Positions 35,578 to 47,758 of a stretch of DNA of 64,000 bases are shown here, piece after piece. The DNA is from Pseudomonas brassicacearum (GTDB lineage: Bacteria > Pseudomonadota > Gammaproteobacteria > Pseudomonadales > Pseudomonadaceae), in contig NZ_CP007410.1 of NCBI RefSeq assembly GCF_000585995.1, positions 248,001 through 312,000 on the forward strand. Direction: 5' to 3'. Under the pieces are notes generated by a model. The model did no database searches, was not told where the DNA came from, and saw only the letters and a list, made by a program, of their open reading frames with translations. Numbering within the stretch: position 1 is the stretch's first letter; each line of letters opens with the position of its first letter. The position numbers and the translations under genes were made by a program.

Positions 35578-36615
35578 ATGACCTACACCGCTGCCGAAAA
35601 CCGCTACGAGTCCATTCCTTACCGCCGCGTCGGTCGCAGCGGGCTGGTGCTGCCGGCGCTGTCGCTGGGGTTGTGGCACAACTTCGGCGACAGCACGCCC
35701 ATCGACACCCAGCGCGCGTTGCTGCGTACGGCGTTCGACCTGGGCATCAACCACTTCGACCTGGCGAACAACTACGGCCCGCCCTACGGCAGCGCCGAGA
35801 TCAATTTTGGCCGGTTGCTGCGCGAAGACTTCAAGCAGTACCGCGATGAGTTGATCATCTCCAGCAAGGCCGGTTGGGACATGTGGCCGGGCCCTTACGG
35901 CCAGGGCGGTGGCTCGCGCAAGTATGTACTCGCCAGTCTCGATCAGAGCCTGCAACGCCTCGGCCTGGACTATGTGGATATCTTCTATTCCCACCGCTTC
36001 GACCCCGATACGCCACTGGAAGAAACCGCCAGTGCACTGGCCACTGCGGTGCAGCAGGGCAAGGCGTTGTACATCGGTATTTCTTCCTATTCTGGCGTGA
36101 AGACCCGGGAAATGGCGGCGCTGCTCAAAGAGTGGAAAGTCCCGCTGCTGATCCACCAGCCGGCCTACAACCTGCTCAACCGCTGGGTTGAAAAAGACCT
36201 GCTGGACGCCACCGACGAACTGGGCGCAGGCGTGATCGCCTTCACTCCGCTGGCCCAAGGGCTGCTGACTGACAAATACCTGAAGGGCATTCCGGCGGAT
36301 GCACGGGTCAACCGTCCGGGTGGTGGCTCGTTGCAGGCTGCGCATTTATCGGAGGAGAACATCGCCCACGTGCGCGCCCTCAATGAGATCGCCCAGCGAC
36401 GCGGCCAAAGCCTGGCACAAATGGCCCTGGCCTGGACCCTGCGGGACTCACGGGTCACCTCCGCCCTGATCGGCGCCAGCCGTCCAGAGCAAATCATCGA
36501 GAATGTCGGGGCGCTGAAGAACCTGACCTTTAGCGCCGAAGAACTGGCGCAAATCGATCGGTTTGCCCTGGAGGGTGGGATCAATCTTTGGGAGAAACCT
36601 TCGTCGGCTGAATAA
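35578..36615 (+). CDS. gpr: Aldo/keto reductase, L-glyceraldehyde 3-phosphate reductase type
   Basis: A 345-residue NADPH-dependent aldo/keto reductase of the YghZ/Gpr (AKR14) group, beta/alpha barrel. The catalytic tetrad is visible as Asp and Tyr in NHFDLANNYGPPYGSAE (about 59-75), Lys in IISSKAGWDMWPGPYG and His in DIFYSHRFDPDTPLEE. In E. coli this enzyme reduces L-glyceraldehyde 3-phosphate and methylglyoxal, so aldehyde detoxification is the likely role. The GPYGQGGGSRKYVL insertion is typical of this subgroup and of related Kv-beta-like proteins. Confidence 0.9.
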   Translation: MTYTAAENRYESIPYRRVGRSGLVLPALSLGLWHNFGDSTPIDTQRALLRTAFDLGINHFDLANNYGPPYGSAEINFGRLLREDFKQYRDELIISSKAGWDMWPGPYGQGGGSRKYVLASLDQSLQRLGLDYVDIFYSHRFDPDTPLEETASALATAVQQGKALYIGISSYSGVKTREMAALLKEWKVPLLIHQPAYNLLNRWVEKDLLDATDELGAGVIAFTPLAQGLLTDKYLKGIPADARVNRPGGGSLQAAHLSEENIAHVRALNEIAQRRGQSLAQMALAWTLRDSRVTSALIGASRPEQIIENVGALKNLTFSAEELAQIDRFALEGGINLWEKPSSAE

Positions 36616-36623
36616 CACAAACC

Positions 36624-36760
36624 CCTGTGGCGAGGGAGCTTGCTCCCGCTCGACTGCGCAGCAGTCGTAAAAACCTGCCCACTGTTTTTTCCTGATGCGC
36701 CGTGTTGAATGGATTGGGGCTGCTACGCAGCCCAGCGGGAGCAAGCTCCCTCGCCACAGG
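36624..36760. repeat. REPIN, class 1
   Basis: Arms GTGGCGAGGGAGCTTGCTCC and GGGAGCAAGCTCCCTCGCCA, inner hairpins GACTGCGCAGCAGTC and GGCTGCTACGCAGCC. It lies between the convergent gpr and tauD genes. Confidence 0.92.
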
Positions 36761-36772
36761 TGGGTGGTGTGT

Positions 36773-37615
36773 TCAGCGAAAAAACGGCACATCCCCCAGC
36801 ACCGTCGCCCGATGCATCACCCGCCGGGCCGGGCGGTAGTCGTCCACGGCGAAATGCTGGGTCACACGGTTGTCCCAGAACGCCACGTCGTTGACCTGCC
36901 AGCGCCAGCGAAGGGTGAACTCCGGACGGGTGGCGTGGGCGAACAGCAGTTTCAGGATCACCTCGCTTTCAGTCTCCGACAGTTCGTTGATCCGCGTGGT
37001 AAAGCCTTCATTGACGAACAGCGACCGACGGCCGCTCACCGGATGGGTGCGGATCACCGGATGGGACAGCGGTGGGTTTTTCCGTCGCGCTTCCTCCCAG
37101 CGCGCCAGGTCTTCGGCGGTGTTGCCAAAACGCTCCAAGGGAAAGGACCGGGTGAAATCGTGGGTCGCCGTCAGGCCTTCCAACAAACGCTTCAACGGCG
37201 CCGACAAGGCTTCGTAAGCCGCGATGCCACTGGCCCACAACGTATCGCCACCGAATGCCGGCAGCAACTTGGCGCTGAGCACCGCGCCCATGGCGGGCGT
37301 CGGCAGAAAGGTCACGTCGGTGTGCCACACGGCGTTGTCGCGTACATCGGTGACAGCGGTGTCGAGCACCAGGACTTCGGGCTGCTCCGGCACGTTGGGG
37401 TAAATGGGGTGAATGTGCAGGTCGCCAAAATACGCAGCGAAACGCGCTTGCTGTACCGGCTCGATTGGCTGCTCGCGAAAGAACAACACCTGATGTTCAA
37501 GCAAAGCCTGCTCGATGATATCGCGAGCTTCCAAACTCAGCGGCTGGCGGATATCGATCCCGCTGATCTGCGCACCGAGGGCGGTGCTCAAAGGGGTAAC
37601 GGTCGGGCGGTTCAT
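36773..37615 (-). CDS. tauD: Taurine dioxygenase
   Basis: TauD is an Fe(II)/2-oxoglutarate dioxygenase that releases sulfite from taurine, giving aminoacetaldehyde. The iron ligands are seen in [11 protein letters not shown] (His and Asp near 100) and the distal His in [12 protein letters not shown] (near 268), with the 2-oxoglutarate-binding Arg just after (VMHRAT). The 280-residue length fits. ATG 37615 gives the family N-terminus; the frame extending to 37864 overlaps tauC. It is the last gene of tauABCD, 50 bp after tauC. Confidence 0.94.
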   Translation of the reverse strand: MNRPTVTPLSTALGAQISGIDIRQPLSLEARDIIEQALLEHQVLFFREQPIEPVQQARFAAYFGDLHIHPIYPNVPEQPEVLVLDTAVTDVRDNAVWHTDVTFLPTPAMGAVLSAKLLPAFGGDTLWASGIAAYEALSAPLKRLLEGLTATHDFTRSFPLERFGNTAEDLARWEEARRKNPPLSHPVIRTHPVSGRRSLFVNEGFTTRINELSETESEVILKLLFAHATRPEFTLRWRWQVNDVAFWDNRVTQHFAVDDYRPARRVMHRATVLGDVPFFR

Positions 37616-37665
37616 CGTCGCGTTCTCGCAGTTGGGCGCCGAATGGTCGGCGTGGTCATTTACTG

Positions 37666-38505
37666 TCAGTGAGCCTGGCCGTGCCATGGCACCAGTTTGC
37701 GTTGCAGGGCGCGCAAGCCTATTTCCATGGCGAAGGCGATCAATGCGATCACCAGGATTCCCAATACCACCACGTCGGTGACCAGGAACTGCGCCGCTGA
37801 CTGCACCATGAACCCCAGGCCACTGGTGGCGGCAATCAGCTCGGCGGCCACCAGCGTCGACCAACCGACGCCCAGGCCAATGCGAATACCGGTGAGGATG
37901 TCCGGCAAGGCGCTGGGTACGATCACATGGCGAATCAACTGGGTCCGTGTCGCGCCCAAGGACTGCGCCGCACGTAACTTGGCCGGATCGACGGTGCGCA
38001 CGCCGGTGGCGGTGGCGATGGCAATCGGGGCGAAAATCGCCAGGTAAATCAGCAGCACCTTGGACAACTCACCGATGCCGCACCAGATCACGATCAACGG
38101 CAGGTACGCCAACGGGGGGATCGGTCGGTAGAACTCGATCAGCGGATCGAATACGCCCCGTGCGACCCGGTTGGCGCCGATGGCGATGCCCACCGGCACG
38201 GCCGTCAACACCGCAAACAACAGGCCCAGGCCGATCCGTTCAAGGCTTGCGCCCAGGTGCTGCCAGAGGGTGGAGTCCATGTAGCCACTGGTCGCCAGCA
38301 GCCAGCCTTTTTGCAGCACGGCGGACGGCGAGGGCAGGAACAAAGGCTCGATCAGGCCGCTGGCGGTGACGGCCCACCAGATGGCGAGCAGCGCGATCAG
38401 GGTCAAGCCGCTGATCCACCGCGTGCTCAAGGTGAGCCTCGAACTGTTGACCGGGCGCTTGGCCGCGGTTGCAGTGACCTCGGCGGGAATTTCATAGCTG
38501 CTCAT
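37666..38505 (-). CDS. tauC: Taurine ABC transporter permease
   Basis: A 279-residue SsuC/TauC-type permease with about six hydrophobic spans and the coupling segment [20 protein letters not shown] (about 177-196). It moves taurine across the inner membrane with TauB and TauA. Its ATG overlaps the tauB stop by four bases (ATGA), so the two are translationally coupled. Confidence 0.94.
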   Translation of the reverse strand: MSSYEIPAEVTATAAKRPVNSSRLTLSTRWISGLTLIALLAIWWAVTASGLIEPLFLPSPSAVLQKGWLLATSGYMDSTLWQHLGASLERIGLGLLFAVLTAVPVGIAIGANRVARGVFDPLIEFYRPIPPLAYLPLIVIWCGIGELSKVLLIYLAIFAPIAIATATGVRTVDPAKLRAAQSLGATRTQLIRHVIVPSALPDILTGIRIGLGVGWSTLVAAELIAATSGLGFMVQSAAQFLVTDVVVLGILVIALIAFAMEIGLRALQRKLVPWHGQAH

Positions 38506-39296
38506 GCGTGCTCCTGTGGCCGTGTGGCGCTGCGTTGGGAGAACACTTTGGCGAGTACATGCTCGCGGGTTTCGATAAAGCGCGGGTCGGACTTGATCGA
38601 CCGTGCCGATTCCCCGGCGCCGTAGCGCTGGCCGAAATCCAGGCTCAGGCGCTCGACGATCTGCCCCGGATTGGGCGCCAGCAAAATCAAGTCGGTGGCG
38701 AGGAAGACCGCTTCTTCAATGTCATGGGTAATCAGGAATACCGGTTTGGCGGTGCGCTGCCAAACTTGCAGCAACAGTTCCTGCATCTGCTCGCGGGTAA
38801 AGGCGTCCAGCGCACCGAAGGGCTCGTCCATCAACAGCACGCGTGGCTCGGCCGCCAATGCCCGGGCCAGGCCGACGCGCTGCTTCTGGCCGCCGGAGAG
38901 CTGCCAGATGCGGCGTCGCTCGAAACCGGCGAGATCCACCAGGGCAAGCATTTCCCGGGCGCGGGCTTCGCGTTTTTCCCTGGGGATCCCGGCCAGTTCC
39001 AGGCCGAAACCCACGTTCGCCAGCACGTCCTGCCAGGGCAGCAGCGCATCGTCCTGGAACACCACACCGCGCTCGGCACTCGGCCCCAAAACAGGCACAC
39101 CGTCGAGGGTGATCTGCCCGGCGCTGGGCTCGACGAACCCGGCGATCAGGTTCAACAGCGAAGTCTTGCCACTGCCAGACGGGCCGAGGGCGACCAGCAA
39201 TTGCTGGGGCCCCAGGGTCAGTGAAATGTCCGCCAGCACAGGGGCCGTCGCGCCGGGGTACTGTGCGCTGATGCGCTCCAGCTGTAGCAAGGCCAT
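38502..39296 (-). CDS. tauB: Taurine ABC transporter ATP-binding protein
   Basis: A 264-residue ATPase of the nitrate/sulfonate/taurine type. Walker A is [19 protein letters not shown] (about 36-54), signature [19 protein letters not shown], Walker [20 protein letters not shown] and H-loop [18 protein letters not shown] 39296 gives the family N-terminus [10 protein letters not shown]; the upstream extension to 39350 overlaps tauA. It lies 25 bp after tauA. Confidence 0.94.
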   Translation of the reverse strand: MALLQLERISAQYPGATAPVLADISLTLGPQQLLVALGPSGSGKTSLLNLIAGFVEPSAGQITLDGVPVLGPSAERGVVFQDDALLPWQDVLANVGFGLELAGIPREKREARAREMLALVDLAGFERRRIWQLSGGQKQRVGLARALAAEPRVLLMDEPFGALDAFTREQMQELLLQVWQRTAKPVFLITHDIEEAVFLATDLILLAPNPGQIVERLSLDFGQRYGAGESARSIKSDPRFIETREHVLAKVFSQRSATRPQEHA

Positions 39297-39321
39297 CGCC
39301 GTGACTCCTTCTAGTGTTCGA

Positions 39322-40299
39322 TCACTGGGTGATGTATTTGGCGCTGACAAAAGGCGCGTAGTCCGGCAACACGGATTCGACCTTGCCTTGCTCCTTGAGG
39401 AAGGCGGCGGTGTCGGTGATGGCTTTGGTGGTCGGAGCGCCGAGGCTTACGACCTGATCGGCCGCCAGGGGAAAGACGTTGCCTTGCAACAGCAGCGGGA
39501 TATCACTGGCCTTGGCACCGGATAGCTTCACCAATTTGTCGATGTTGGACGCATCGGCCAGCCAGGCTTGTGGGTCCTTGCGGTACTGGGCGTAGGCATC
39601 CAGGGTGACTTTGGCGAAGGCGGTGACAATTTCAGGATGCTTCTGGGCGAAGTCCTTGCGCACGATCCAGGCGTCGAAGGTCGGCGCGCCGAACTGGGCC
39701 AGTTCCGCAGACGTGATCAGTACCTTGCCGTTTTCCTTGGCCACACCCAGGGCCGGGTCCCAGACGTAGGTGGCATCGATGTCGCCGCGCTTCCAGGCGG
39801 CGATGATGGCCGGTGGCGCCAGGTTGAGGATGGTGACTTTCGATGGGTCGATGTTCCAGTGCTTCAACGCGGCGAGCAGGCTGTAGTGACCGGTGGAAAC
39901 GAATGGCACGGCGATCTTCTTGCCGATCAGGTCCTGCGGGGTGTTGATCCCGGAACCGTTGCGGGACACCAGGGCCTCGGCGGCGCCGATCTGGGTGGCA
40001 ATGAGGAAGGTTTCCACCGGGACCTTGCGGGTGATGGCGGCGGTCAGCGGGCTGGAACCGAGGTAGCCGATCTGCACATCGCCCGAGGCGATGGCGGTGA
40101 TGACGTCGGCGCCGTTGTCGAATTTGCGCCAGTCGATCTTGGCTTGGGTGGCTTTTTCATAGGCGCCGTCGGCCTGGGCGACTTTGGCCGGGTCGACGGT
40201 GGTCTGGTAGGCGACGGTCAGGTCGGCTGCCTGGGTAAAAAAGCTGGTGACGGCCAGGGAGGCGGCCGCGAGAAGGCGAAGGGGGAAACTCAATGTCAT
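39322..40299 (-). CDS. tauA: Taurine-binding periplasmic protein
   Basis: A 325-residue sulfonate/taurine-binding protein. The signal peptide is [20 protein letters not shown], cleaved near TQAADL. The mature part shows [40 protein letters not shown] and [20 protein letters not shown]. It begins tauABCD and has GAGGAG upstream of its ATG. The upstream region (40340-40400) is very AT-rich, as in sulfate-starvation promoters bound by CysB/Cbl, although no regulator gene is nearby. Confidence 0.94.
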   Translation of the reverse strand: MTLSFPLRLLAAASLAVTSFFTQAADLTVAYQTTVDPAKVAQADGAYEKATQAKIDWRKFDNGADVITAIASGDVQIGYLGSSPLTAAITRKVPVETFLIATQIGAAEALVSRNGSGINTPQDLIGKKIAVPFVSTGHYSLLAALKHWNIDPSKVTILNLAPPAIIAAWKRGDIDATYVWDPALGVAKENGKVLITSAELAQFGAPTFDAWIVRKDFAQKHPEIVTAFAKVTLDAYAQYRKDPQAWLADASNIDKLVKLSGAKASDIPLLLQGNVFPLAADQVVSLGAPTTKAITDTAAFLKEQGKVESVLPDYAPFVSAKYITQ

Positions 40300-40334
40300 G
40301 GGAAGCTCCTCAACAGGCCGCCGGATGTTCGGCG

Positions 40335-40405
40335 TTTGAGGAGACTAAATGATCTAAGAATTCAAAAATAAATAACTTTTTCGAATGAGCTTATTTGCGA
40401 AAAAA
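40335..40405 (-). promoter_or_regulatory. AT-rich tauA promoter region
   Basis: A 70-bp AT-rich block in an otherwise GC-rich sequence precedes tauA. On the minus strand it reads ATAAGCTCATTCGAAAAAGT then TATTTATTTTTGAATTCTTA. Such regions carry CysB-type sites in sulfonate operons of other bacteria. The exact -35/-10 could not be fixed. Confidence 0.4.
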
Positions 40406-40429
40406 ACATCCGGAAACGACTAAGACCTC

Positions 40430-40521
40430 CGTGGCGAGGGAGCTTACTCCCGCTGGACTGCGCAGCAGGCCCATTTTACGGCTGCTGCGCAGCCGAGCGG
40501 GAGCAAGCTCCCTCGCCACAA
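40430..40521. repeat. REPIN, class 1
   Basis: Arms GTGGCGAGGGAGCTTACTCC (one change) and GGGAGCAAGCTCCCTCGCCA, with inner CTGCGCAGCAG and GGCTGCTGCGCAGCC hairpins. It lies between gshA and the tauA promoter. Confidence 0.9.
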
Positions 40522-40546
40522 GAGTATCCCCGCCAAAAAGGGATGT

Positions 40547-42130
40547 TCAGTTACTGATCGCCAGGATGCTCGCCTGATACGAACCTACAAACACATCGAA
40601 ATCCCCCACCTCGTTCTGCTCCAGCTCAGCTTGCTGGACCAGCGACTCGCGCGCGGCAGTTTCAAATGCCGTCTGCTCCTGGGCAGGCAAAGGCTCGGCG
40701 CGGAAGAATTCGGCGTGGACCTTGCTTTGGCGCAAGGAGAACTGGGCAAAGCTCTCCTGATGCTCGGCCATGGCGGCCAGCACCTGGGCGGAAGGCGTCA
40801 GGGATGGATCGCGGACTTTCGCCAGTTGCGCGTCCAGTGCCTGGCGGTGAGCATCGCCACCCTGGCTTTGGTCGAGCAACGAGGCCAGTGGTGCGATTTT
40901 TTCCAGCAGTTCGATCGCCCAGGCCTGCATGTCCACCGCTTGGCCTTGGCGCTGCAATTGCAGGCCGGGCTTGCGCCCTTCCTTGACCACGGTCAGGAAG
41001 TTGCTCGTGGCGTTGCTGCATTCGTTGTTTTCCAGCTGCGGGCTGTCATTGAGGCCGCAATACAGCAGGAATGCATCGATAAATCGCGACTCGGTGAGGT
41101 CGATGCCCATCGGCAGGAACGGGTTGATGTCCAGGCAACGCACTTCGACGTACTGGATACCCCGGGCCATCAAGGCCTGGATCGGACGCTCGCCGGTGTA
41201 GGTCACGCGTTTGGGGCGGATGTTGGAGTAGTACTCGTTTTCGATCTGCAGAATATTGGTGTTGAGCTGTACCCACTCACCGTTCTGGTGAGTGCCGACT
41301 TCCACGTAGGGCGCGTAGGGCGTTGCCACCGCTTTGCGCAGGCTGTCGGTGTAGCTCGTCAGATCGTTGTAGCACGGCGTCAGGCCGGCCTGGGCGTTGC
41401 TCTGGTAACCCAGGTCACTCATGCGCAGGCTGGTGGCATAGGGCAGGTACAAGGTGTCCGGGTCCAGCTGTTCCAACTGGTGCGGGCGGCCACGCAGGAA
41501 ACCGGCGTCCAGGGCCGGCGAGGCACCGAACAGGTACATCAGCAACCAGCTGTAGCGACGGAAATTACGGATCAGCGCGATATAGGCGGAAGACTGGAAG
41601 TCACGGTCGCTGGCCTCGACGCCTTCGGCCTGCCGGAGCAAGGGCCAGAGCTCTTCCGGCAGGGAAAAGTTGTAGTGGATCCCGGCGATGCACTGCATGG
41701 TCTTGCCGTAGCGCAGGGCCAGGCCTTTACGGTAGACGTACTTGAGCCGACCGATATTCGAGGTGCCGTAATACGCGATCGGGATGTCTTCCTCTTCCGG
41801 CAGCGGGCACGGCATCGAAGGACTCCACAGGTACTCGTCGCCGAGTTTGCTGTAGGCAAACCGGTGGATCTTGTCGAGGCTGCGCAAGGTATCGGCCGGG
41901 TCGGCCAAGGCCGGGGTGATGAACTCCAGCAGCGACTCGGAATAGTCCGTAGTGATCTGTTCGTTGGTCAGCGCCGAACCCAGGGCCTTGGGATGCGGTG
42001 TCTGCGCCAGGCGCCCATTGTCCGTGACACGCAGGCATTCACGTTCGATACCGTGCAGGCACTGCTCGAGCAGGGAGAGGTTGGCGCGCTCGCCGAGCAG
42101 GGCCAGGCGGCGGTTTAAAAGGTCGCTCAA
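40547..42130 (-). CDS. gshA: Glutamate-cysteine ligase
   Basis: GshA joins glutamate and cysteine with ATP, the first and limiting step of glutathione synthesis. The protein shows the type 1 segments [46 protein letters not shown] and [20 protein letters not shown]. The TTG at 42130 is preferred because AAGGAA sits seven bases upstream and it gives 527 residues, which I recall as the P. aeruginosa length. A GTG at 42145 would add five residues and has no ribosome site of its own. Downstream sulfur-uptake genes share its orientation. Confidence 0.95.
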   Translation of the reverse strand: MSDLLNRRLALLGERANLSLLEQCLHGIERECLRVTDNGRLAQTPHPKALGSALTNEQITTDYSESLLEFITPALADPADTLRSLDKIHRFAYSKLGDEYLWSPSMPCPLPEEEDIPIAYYGTSNIGRLKYVYRKGLALRYGKTMQCIAGIHYNFSLPEELWPLLRQAEGVEASDRDFQSSAYIALIRNFRRYSWLLMYLFGASPALDAGFLRGRPHQLEQLDPDTLYLPYATSLRMSDLGYQSNAQAGLTPCYNDLTSYTDSLRKAVATPYAPYVEVGTHQNGEWVQLNTNILQIENEYYSNIRPKRVTYTGERPIQALMARGIQYVEVRCLDINPFLPMGIDLTESRFIDAFLLYCGLNDSPQLENNECSNATSNFLTVVKEGRKPGLQLQRQGQAVDMQAWAIELLEKIAPLASLLDQSQGGDAHRQALDAQLAKVRDPSLTPSAQVLAAMAEHQESFAQFSLRQSKVHAEFFRAEPLPAQEQTAFETAARESLVQQAELEQNEVGDFDVFVGSYQASILAISN

Positions 42131-42252
42131 GTTGAATTCCTTCACGCGTCAGTCGCCCCAATATGGGGGTGGGCAAGACGGTCTACAAGGGTGAAGTTGA
42201 AACTGGCGTTTTCGCCTGGTTTTATGCGGGTAAAGACTGATCGCCGCACTCC

Positions 42253-42344
42253 CTGTGGGAGCGGGCTTGCTCGCGAAGAGGCCTTATCAGCCAGCATTGA
42301 AGTCGCCTGACACGCCGCTTTCGCGAGCAAGCCCGCTCCCACAG
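42253..42344. repeat. REPIN, class 2
   Basis: Arms GTGGGAGCGGGCTTGCTCGC and GCGAGCAAGCCCGCTCCCAC, spacer GCGAAGAGGCC to GCCGCTTTCGC. It occupies the gshA-thioesterase gap (42131-42400). Confidence 0.92.
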
Positions 42345-42400
42345 AAAATCTCGACACCGCATTCGCAGCGTCGAAATTAACTCAAATCGATGACAGGGAG

Positions 42401-42783
42401 CTATAGGACAGCGAACGTGCCTTGCGCTTTTGCGACCAGTTTGTAGCCTTGCAGCACCTCGGCCTCGACCACCAGCGTGCGCCGGCCCGGGTGGATGACC
42501 CGGGCGGTGCACAGCACTTCACCGTCGGACACGGCGCGAATGTAGTTGATCTTGCATTCGATGGTCGCGCTCTGCTGGTCAAAGCCGTGGACGCTGGAAC
42601 AGGCCAGTCCCATGGCAATGTCCACCAGGCTGAACAGCGCGCCGCCGTGCAGCTTGCCGCCACGATTGCGCAACGGCGGCTCAAGGCCCAGGGCGACTTG
42701 CGCCACCCCGTCCCCCAGGCTCTGCAGACGACAGCCGAGCAGCTTGAAAAACGCGCTCTCCACCCACCCGGCCGGCACGTCCA

Positions 42784-42784
<1 letters not shown>
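42401..42784 (-). CDS. PaaI-family (hotdog) thioesterase
   Basis: A 127-residue hotdog-fold acyl-CoA thioesterase of the PaaI/YbgC-like group. The active-site segment is RGGKLHGGALFSLVDIAMGL (about 41-60), with the catalytic Asp in LVDIAMG and the strand RAVSDGEVLCTARVIHPGRR. The substrate is unknown. Its ATG shares one base with the tex stop (TGATG), so it is translationally coupled to tex, a conserved pairing in pseudomonads. Confidence 0.87.
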
Positions 42785-45108
<2,324 letters not shown>

Positions 45109-45466
45109 AAAACCACCTGACAAATTGTGAAATCAGGCTCGCCACCGCGCAAACGGGGCTCGGCGAGACTGGTTGAGCGGCCTGGCATGCGCCGCTGCCT
45201 GGGTCAAAAGGCTGCCTGTTGACCCGCGAAATTCAAAAAGTGCTGCCACACCAGGAGGAAAAAAACGATACGCCGGGATAACGATCCGACATTCCCTGGC
45301 ACAAAAGGCCGCGCATTATAACCGGCGTTCCGTCCTTCGGGGGCGTCGTGGTCTGTAGGCTCGATACCCGGATTTGTGGAGATAGAGGAAAAATCTGCTA
45401 ACAATGCACACGGTGCGTATAACGGCAGCTAGGCCATAATGCGCGCCGAGATCAAAGGAGCTTCCT
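45109..45466. other. tex-ompR divergent control region
   Basis: A 358-bp gene-free interval. On the minus strand TATAAT at 45320-45315 is a good -10 for tex, though no strong -35 is seen. On the plus strand CATAAT at 45435-45440 is the likely -10 for ompR, with CAAAGGAG before its ATG. No repeat or RNA gene was recognised. Confidence 0.5.
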
Positions 45467-46207
45467 ATGAGCAGCACTGCACAAACTGCTGAAGGCGAAA
45501 AAATTCTTATTGTTGACGACGATCCAGGGCTGAGCAGCCTGCTGGAGCGTTTTTTCGTCAGCAAGGGCTACCGCGCCCGCACCGTACCGAACACCGAGCA
45601 AATGGATCGGCTGTTGGCCCGCGAAGTTTTCAACCTCGTGGTGCTCGACCTGATGTTGCCCGGTGAAGACGGCTTGACGGCCTGCCGTCGCCTGCGCGGC
45701 GCCAATAATCAGATTCCGATCATCATGCTCACCGCCAAGGGTGACGAGCTGAGTCGTATCAAGGGTCTCGAACTGGGTGCCGACGATTACCTGGCCAAGC
45801 CGTTCAACCCCGACGAGCTGATGGCCCGGGTCAAGGCGGTACTGCGTCGTCAATCGGCTCCGGTGCCTGGCGCGCCGGGCAGCGAAGACGAAAGCGTGAC
45901 CTTCGGCGACTATGAACTGTCCCTGGCCACTCGCGAGCTCAAGCGCGGCGACGAGATCCACATGCTCACCACCGGTGAGTTCGCCGTGCTCAAGGCCCTG
46001 GTGATGAATGCCCGTCAGCCGCTGACCCGCGACAAGCTGATGAACCTGGCCCGTGGTCGTGAGTGGGATGCACTGGAGCGCTCCATCGACGTGCAGATTT
46101 CCCGCCTGCGCCGGATGATCGAGCCCGATCCTTCCAAGCCGCGGTATATCCAGACGGTATGGGGCGTGGGTTATGTATTCGTGCCGGATGGCGCCGCCAG
46201 CAAGTGA
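45467..46207 (+). CDS. ompR: OmpR-family response regulator (AmgR orthologue)
   Basis: A 246-residue two-component response regulator. The receiver domain has the acidic pair in ILIVDDDPGLSSLLERFF, the phosphoacceptor Asp in NLVVLDLMLPGEDGL (near 60) and Lys in DYLAKPFNPDELM (near 110). The C-terminal winged helix (about 145-240) includes LTRDKLMNLARGREWDALER and SRLRRMIEPDPSKPRYIQTV. In P. aeruginosa the orthologous pair is AmgRS, which handles cell-envelope stress and aminoglycoside tolerance. The partner kinase gene is 113 bp downstream. Confidence 0.95.
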   Translation: MSSTAQTAEGEKILIVDDDPGLSSLLERFFVSKGYRARTVPNTEQMDRLLAREVFNLVVLDLMLPGEDGLTACRRLRGANNQIPIIMLTAKGDELSRIKGLELGADDYLAKPFNPDELMARVKAVLRRQSAPVPGAPGSEDESVTFGDYELSLATRELKRGDEIHMLTTGEFAVLKALVMNARQPLTRDKLMNLARGREWDALERSIDVQISRLRRMIEPDPSKPRYIQTVWGVGYVFVPDGAASK

Positions 46208-46216
46208 TCGGCGATT

Positions 46217-46302
46217 TGTAGGAGCGGGTGGCCTGGCGGGTTGAATGCGTTCTTCCAGGCGACTCGCGGTCCGTCATTGTGCGAGCATCGCTCGCTCCTG
46301 CA
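46217..46302. repeat. Degenerate REP-like palindrome between ompR and envZ
   Basis: TGTAGGAGCGGG on the left and GCGAGCATCGCTCGCTCCTG on the right are inverted-repeat relatives of the class 2 arms but with A/C changes (TAGGAGCG). It fills the space between the two genes and is likely a third repeat type or a decayed copy. Confidence 0.6.
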
Positions 46303-46320
46303 AGTGTGTAGCGGTTATCC

Positions 46321-47634
46321 ATGAAAACCCCCGTTTGGTTCCCCCAGAGTTTCTTCTCCCGCACCCTCTGGCTGGTGCTGATCGTCGTGCTCTTTTCCAA
46401 GGCACTGACGCTGGTCTACCTGCTGATGAACGAAGACGTACTGGTGGATCGGCAGTACAGCCACGGCGTTGCCTTGACCCTGCGGGCCTATTGGGCGGCC
46501 GACGAAACCAATCGAGCGAAAATCGCCGAAGCGGCGACTCTGATCCGGGTGGTCGGTGCCGGTGTGCCGGAAGGCGAGCAACATTGGCCTTACAGCGAGA
46601 TCTATCAACGGCAGATGCAGGCGGAGCTGGGCGCCGATACCGAAGTGCGACTGCGCATGCACTCGCCTCCGGCGTTGTGGGTGCGTGCCCCAAGCCTGGG
46701 TGATGGCTGGCTGAAAGTGCCGTTGTACCCGCATCCGTTGCGCGGTCAGAAGATCTGGAACGTGCTTGGCTGGTTCCTGGCGATCGGCCTGCTGTCGACG
46801 GCTTCGGCGTGGATCTTCGTCAGCCAGCTCAACCAACCGTTGAAACGCCTGGTCTATGCGGCCCGCCAACTGGGTCAGGGGCGCAGCGTGCGCCTGCCCG
46901 TCAGCGATACCCCCAGCGAGATGACCGAGGTCTACCGCGCCTTCAACCAGATGGCTGAAGATGTCGAACAGGCCGGACGCGAGCGTGAACTGATGCTCGC
47001 CGGCGTCTCCCACGACCTGCGCACACCGCTGACCCGCCTACGGCTGTCGCTTGAGTTGATGGGCGAGCACACCGACCTGACCGACGAAATGGTCCGCGAC
47101 ATCGAGGACATGGACGCGATTCTCGACCAGTTCCTGGCGTTCATTCGCGACGGTCGTGACGAATCGGTGGAGGAGGTGGACCTCAGCGAATTGGTACGGG
47201 AAGTGGTTGCGCCCTATAACCAGAACGATGAAAAAGTGCACTTGCGCCTGGAGCCGATCCAGCCCTTCCCGCTGCGTCGGGTGTCGATGAAGCGCTTGTT
47301 GAACAACCTGATCGGTAATGCCTTGAACCACGCCGGTACCGGCGTCGAGGTGGCGGCCTATGTTTCCGGCGACACCAATGCGCCTTATGTGGTGCTGAGT
47401 GTCATGGACCGTGGCGCCGGCATCGATCCGTCGGAGCTGGAAGCCATTTTCAACCCCTTCACCCGGGGCGACCGCGCCCGAGGCGGGAAGGGGACGGGGT
47501 TGGGCCTGGCCATCGTCAAGCGCATCGCCTCGATGCACGGCGGCAACGTCGAACTGCGCAACCGTGTGGGTGGCGGGTTGGAAGCGCGGGTGCGGTTACC
47601 GTTGGGGCTGATGCTGCCAAGGGATGCGGTGTAA
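46321..47634 (+). CDS. envZ: EnvZ-family sensor histidine kinase (AmgS orthologue)
   Basis: A 437-residue membrane sensor kinase, partner of the regulator at 45467. Two transmembrane helices (about 13-35 and 145-167) bound a periplasmic sensor of about 110 residues. HAMP follows (RLVYAARQLGQGRSVRLPVS), then the phosphoacceptor box AGVSHDLRTPLTRLRLSLEL (His near 230) and the ATPase domain with LLNNLIGNALNHAGTGVEV, DRGAGIDPSELEAIFNPFTR and GKGTGLGLAIVKRIASMHGG. It would sense envelope state and phosphorylate OmpR/AmgR. Confidence 0.95.
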   Translation: MKTPVWFPQSFFSRTLWLVLIVVLFSKALTLVYLLMNEDVLVDRQYSHGVALTLRAYWAADETNRAKIAEAATLIRVVGAGVPEGEQHWPYSEIYQRQMQAELGADTEVRLRMHSPPALWVRAPSLGDGWLKVPLYPHPLRGQKIWNVLGWFLAIGLLSTASAWIFVSQLNQPLKRLVYAARQLGQGRSVRLPVSDTPSEMTEVYRAFNQMAEDVEQAGRERELMLAGVSHDLRTPLTRLRLSLELMGEHTDLTDEMVRDIEDMDAILDQFLAFIRDGRDESVEEVDLSELVREVVAPYNQNDEKVHLRLEPIQPFPLRRVSMKRLLNNLIGNALNHAGTGVEVAAYVSGDTNAPYVVLSVMDRGAGIDPSELEAIFNPFTRGDRARGGKGTGLGLAIVKRIASMHGGNVELRNRVGGGLEARVRLPLGLMLPRDAV

Positions 47635-47654
47635 TCGATCCGAATGCAGGGCAC

Positions 47655-47746
47655 CTGTGGGAGCGAGCTTGCTCGCGATGGCGGTGTTTCAGTCAACATC
47701 GATGTGGCTGATCCGACGCCATCGCGAGCAAGCTCGCTCCCACAGG
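47655..47746. repeat. REPIN, class 2
   Basis: Arms GTGGGAGCGAGCTTGCTCGC and GCGAGCAAGCTCGCTCCCAC with spacer GATGGCG / CGCCATC. It lies between the convergent envZ and rimK genes. Confidence 0.92.
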
Positions 47747-47758
47747 GTTTGTGTTGAG

